This document shows positions 61,724-64,000 of a DNA stretch of 64,000 nt, piece after piece. The number at the start of each line of letters is the position of its first letter. Positions within the stretch are counted from its first letter, which is position 1. Both the position numbers and the translations under genes were made by a program. The DNA comes from Sphingomonas sp. HITSZ_GF (GTDB taxonomy: Bacteria; Pseudomonadota; Alphaproteobacteria; Sphingomonadales; Sphingomonadaceae): positions 1 to 64,000 of the forward strand of contig NZ_JARQXA010000007.1 of assembly GCF_029543155.1 (NCBI RefSeq), given 5' to 3'. The notes beneath the pieces were generated by a model. It saw only the letters and a program-made list of their open reading frames with translations. It ran no database searches and was not told the DNA's origin.

Positions 61724-62320
61724 ATGATCCCACCGGTTCCGTCGCGGCATCGCAATGCCATCGCGACGCGCCAGGCAATCCTCGCCTCGGCCCGGCGGCA
61801 CTTCGCGCGCGAGAATTACGAGAATGTCGGCCTGCGCGAGATCGCGGGCCATGCCGGCGTCGACCCCGCGCTGGTCAGCCGCTATTTCGGCAGCAAGGAA
61901 GCGCTGTTCCTCGAAGCCGTGCGCGGCGAGGACAAGGACATCATGGACGGCGCCACTCCCGGCGCGGTGGCCGAGCATTTCGCCCAGCTCTTCCTCGACA
62001 AGGGCGACAAGCCGGCGGAGGAACGCGAGACGCATCTCCAGCGCTTCCTGATCCTGCTCCATTCGGCCGCCTCGCCCAAGGCCGGCCAGATCATCCGCGA
62101 GACGATCGACACCGACATCCTGCGGCCGGTGGCGCAGGAGCTGGGCGGGGAGGATTCGGACATGCGGGCGGCGATGGCCTTTGCCGTGCTGATGGGCATG
62201 GGCATCATGCAGAACATGCTCGCCGTTGACCCGCTCGAATGCAGCGAAGCCGACAATGCCCGCTTCGAGAAGCGCCTGGTCCACATCTTCCAGGCCGCGC
62301 TGGAGCCGCTGGACGACTGA
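61724..62320 (+). CDS. TetR-family repressor
   Basis: 198 residues from an ATG with AGGGA 8 bases upstream (ATG at 61706 is an alternative). Helix-turn-helix: RQAILASARRHFARENYENVGLREIAGHAGVDPALVSRYFGSKEALF (~13-59). The C-terminal ligand domain has the typical TetR_C helical pattern. Divergent from the RND operon, with a palindromic operator between, so it very probably represses efflux and itself until a pump substrate binds. Confidence 0.93.
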   Translation: MIPPVPSRHRNAIATRQAILASARRHFARENYENVGLREIAGHAGVDPALVSRYFGSKEALFLEAVRGEDKDIMDGATPGAVAEHFAQLFLDKGDKPAEERETHLQRFLILLHSAASPKAGQIIRETIDTDILRPVAQELGGEDSDMRAAMAFAVLMGMGIMQNMLAVDPLECSEADNARFEKRLVHIFQAALEPLDD

Positions 62321-62321
62321 C

Positions 62322-63389
62322 ATGGCCGCGCCGCCGGTCCGCAAGATCATCCATGTCGACATGGACGCCTTTTACGCATCGGTGGAGCAGCGCGACGATC
62401 CGGCGCTCAGGGGCAGGCCGGTCGCCGTGGGCTATGCCGCCGCGCGCGGCGTGGTGGCGGCGGCAAGCTACGAGGCGCGCAAGTTCGGTGTGCGCAGCGC
62501 CCTGCCCTCGGTCACCGCGCTGCGGCGCTGCCCCGAGCTGGTGTTCGTCAAGCCGCGCTTCGAGGTCTATCGCGCGGTCTCGAAGCAGATCCATGCGATC
62601 TTCGCCGACTATACCCCGATCATCCAGCCGCTCTCGCTCGACGAAGCCTATCTCGACGTCACCGCCAACCTGCGCGGGATCGAGACCGCCTGGGCCACCG
62701 CCAAGGAGATCCGCGCGCGCATCCTGGAGGAAACCGGGCTCACCGCCTCGGCGGGCATCTCGTACAACAAGTTCCTCGCCAAGCTCGCCTCGGACCAGCG
62801 CAAGCCCAATGGCCAGTTCGCGGTGACGCCCGAGATGGGCGCGGCCTGGGTGGAGACGCTTCCGGTCAAGCGCTTCCACGGCGTCGGGCCGGTGACCGCC
62901 AGGAAGATGCAGGGCCTGGGGATCGAGACCGGCGCGGACCTGCGCGGCAAGTCGATCGAGTTCCTGCGCGCGCATTTCGGCAGCTCGGCGGACTGGTATT
63001 ACGCGATCGCCCGCGGCGAGGACGACCGCCCGGTCGACGCCGAGCGCATCCGCAAGTCCTCGGGCTCGGAAACCACCTTCGACCGCGACCTTGTCGAGCC
63101 GGCGGAGATCGAGGCGGGCGTGCTGGAGATGGCCGAGGACGTCTGGGCCTGGTGCGAGAAGGCGCAGGAATTCGGCCGCACGGTGACGGTGAAGGTGAAG
63201 TACGCCGACTTCCAGATCATCACCCGCAGCCGCAGCCTCTCCGCCGGGCTGGTCGACCGCCGCGAGGCGCTGCGCGAGATGAGCCTGTCGCTGATCCGCT
63301 CGGTGCTGCCGACGCCCAAGGGGATCAGGCTGGTGGGGGTGACGGTTTCGAACTTCGAGGAACGGCTGGGGGAGGAGTTGCCGTTCTGA
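62322..63389 (+). CDS. dinB: DNA polymerase IV (Y-family)
   Basis: 355 residues, full DinB length. IIHVDMDAFYASVEQRDDPALRG (first catalytic Asp), SLDEAYLDVT (second Asp-Glu), GISYNKFLAKLASDQRKPNGQ, and the little-finger region from about 240. The C-terminus EELPF may serve as a clamp-binding tail. It copies past damaged bases with low fidelity. It begins 1 bp after tetR, so shares its transcript; no SOS box is visible before it. Confidence 0.95.
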   Translation: MAAPPVRKIIHVDMDAFYASVEQRDDPALRGRPVAVGYAAARGVVAAASYEARKFGVRSALPSVTALRRCPELVFVKPRFEVYRAVSKQIHAIFADYTPIIQPLSLDEAYLDVTANLRGIETAWATAKEIRARILEETGLTASAGISYNKFLAKLASDQRKPNGQFAVTPEMGAAWVETLPVKRFHGVGPVTARKMQGLGIETGADLRGKSIEFLRAHFGSSADWYYAIARGEDDRPVDAERIRKSSGSETTFDRDLVEPAEIEAGVLEMAEDVWAWCEKAQEFGRTVTVKVKYADFQIITRSRSLSAGLVDRREALREMSLSLIRSVLPTPKGIRLVGVTVSNFEERLGEELPF

Positions 63390-63412
63390 GCGCCCGCGAT
63401 CACCAGAAACTT

Positions 63413-63655
63413 TTATTCGCTCTCCGCGATATCGAAGTCATCAAAGGGGCTCGGAACCCTTTCTTCATCTCGCATCTCTTTCTCGGCCGAGATGAATTCC
63501 GGTGAGGACGTATTGATTATTGTCTCGTCCCAAGGAGTCTTCAACTTCAGCAAGGGAGGCTCCCAAGCCTCAACCGTGAAGGAGCTGTAACCACGCTGCT
63601 CACCTAAGCCGGTGGTAACACGGTAACGCCTGCCAATCTCGAACATGTCGCTCAT
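63413..63655 (-). CDS. Unrecognised small protein, low-GC region
   Basis: 80 residues starting MSDMFEIGRRYRVTTGLGEQ, with FTVEAWEPPLLKLKTPWDETIINTSS in the middle and an acidic tail. The ATG has a near-perfect GGAGG 7 bases upstream, and overlaps the preceding gene's stop (ATGA). Base composition is markedly poorer in GC than the neighbours, suggesting acquired DNA. I do not recognise the family. Confidence 0.65.
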   Translation of the reverse strand: MSDMFEIGRRYRVTTGLGEQRGYSSFTVEAWEPPLLKLKTPWDETIINTSSPEFISAEKEMRDEERVPSPFDDFDIAESE

Positions 63656-63945
63656 GATCCAACCTCCCAAGCCTCCCTACCGAGGTGAGGATAGCTTTCT
63701 CTCGCCTCAATCGGGAGCGTCCAGTCGTGCATCTCTTCAGCAAGAAGGAAACGAATTTCCTCAAAACTCATCGCATTAACATCGCGCGGCAACCAACCAT
63801 GCTTATTTATGAGATAAAAGCGAACAGCTTCAAGCCCATCGTGCGCTTTGTATCCTTCTCGCTTGGCAATATGGTCACCAAACATCTCTAAACTGAAATG
63901 CAGCGCCCCAGATGTGAAATGCAATTGCGCCCTAATATCGGCCAT
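63652..63945 (-). CDS. Unrecognised small protein, low-GC region
   Basis: 97 residues from MADIRAQLHFTSGALHFSLEMFGDHIAKREGYKAHDG, then GLEAVRFYLINKHGWLPRDVNAMSFEEIRFLLAEEMHDW. It is mixed helical, with no signal. It is upstream of and coupled to the preceding entry. An in-frame ATG at 63996 would add 17 residues and cannot be excluded; the gene may begin near the window end. Family not recognised. Confidence 0.65.
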   Translation of the reverse strand: MADIRAQLHFTSGALHFSLEMFGDHIAKREGYKAHDGLEAVRFYLINKHGWLPRDVNAMSFEEIRFLLAEEMHDWTLPIEARESYPHLGREAWEVGS

Positions 63946-64000
63946 TCGCCTCTCACCACTTCCCCCGCGAGCATTGATAGTTTTACCCTCAGGCATACCC

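Overview
The window reads as chromosome of a high-GC alphaproteobacterium, most likely Sphingomonas or a close relative. The evidence is the mix of genes and their order: two TonB-dependent receptors, a 1531-residue NAD-type glutamate dehydrogenase, cobS/cobT, the infA-maf-RNase E/G-yacG block, hisG-hisD, nusB-thiL, a membrane pyrophosphatase, tandem S9 peptidases, and many dispersed palindromic repeats of the kind seen in sphingomonads. The last ~600 bases are clearly poorer in GC than the rest.

Layout. 1-5.3 kb: the C-terminal end of a repeat-rich YDG/MBG surface protein, then a compact ABC cassette (Tat/lipoprotein binding protein, permease, ATPase with an unexplained C-terminal half, and an unrecognised partner protein). 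5.4-11.9 kb: tRNA-Thr, a PAS-domain protein, the large glutamate dehydrogenase with a clear promoter and hairpin, and a 39-residue membrane peptide. 12.1-19.5 kb: an iron module. PepSY membrane protein, DUF2271 protein with an ApbE flavinylation motif, DUF4198 protein and ApbE on the plus strand face TonB siderophore receptor, Sel1-repeat protein and PiuC on the minus strand; both units are preceded by similar Fur-like palindromes. 19.5-22.9 kb: cobS, cobT and a ribbon-helix-helix gene. 23-29.9 kb: an LprI-like lipoprotein and an HxlR-regulated cluster of eight small metabolic/detoxification genes, followed by a DUF559 nuclease gene bracketed by ~70-bp inverted repeats. 29.9-34.9 kb: J-domain protein, BolA, glutathione transferase, pirin, a tiny CxxC protein, an alpha/beta hydrolase and DUF2332. 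35-41.3 kb: housekeeping genes hisG, hisD, nusB, thiL and hppA. 41.4-45.4 kb: two S9 peptidases. 45.5-47.7 kb: infA, maf, RNase E/G family, yacG, tRNA-Phe. 47.8-50.9 kb: a large macro-like/Clp_N-like/KAP NTPase. 51-55.4 kb: small membrane protein, alginate-lyase-like enzyme and a carbohydrate-type TonB receptor with a LacI-type operator. 55.7-63.4 kb: an RND efflux operon, its divergent TetR repressor with a long palindromic operator, and dinB. 63.4-64 kb: two unrecognised small genes of lower GC.

The strongest leads are the iron-linked flavinylated redox module, the KAP NTPase beside tRNA-Phe, the ABC cassette with two unknown protein domains, and the DUF559 inverted-repeat element with a related nuclease-free copy at 38 kb. 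Several operators (HxlR, TetR, LacI-type, Fur-like) can be read directly from the sequence. No CRISPR array, rRNA, integrase, transposase or complete prophage was seen.
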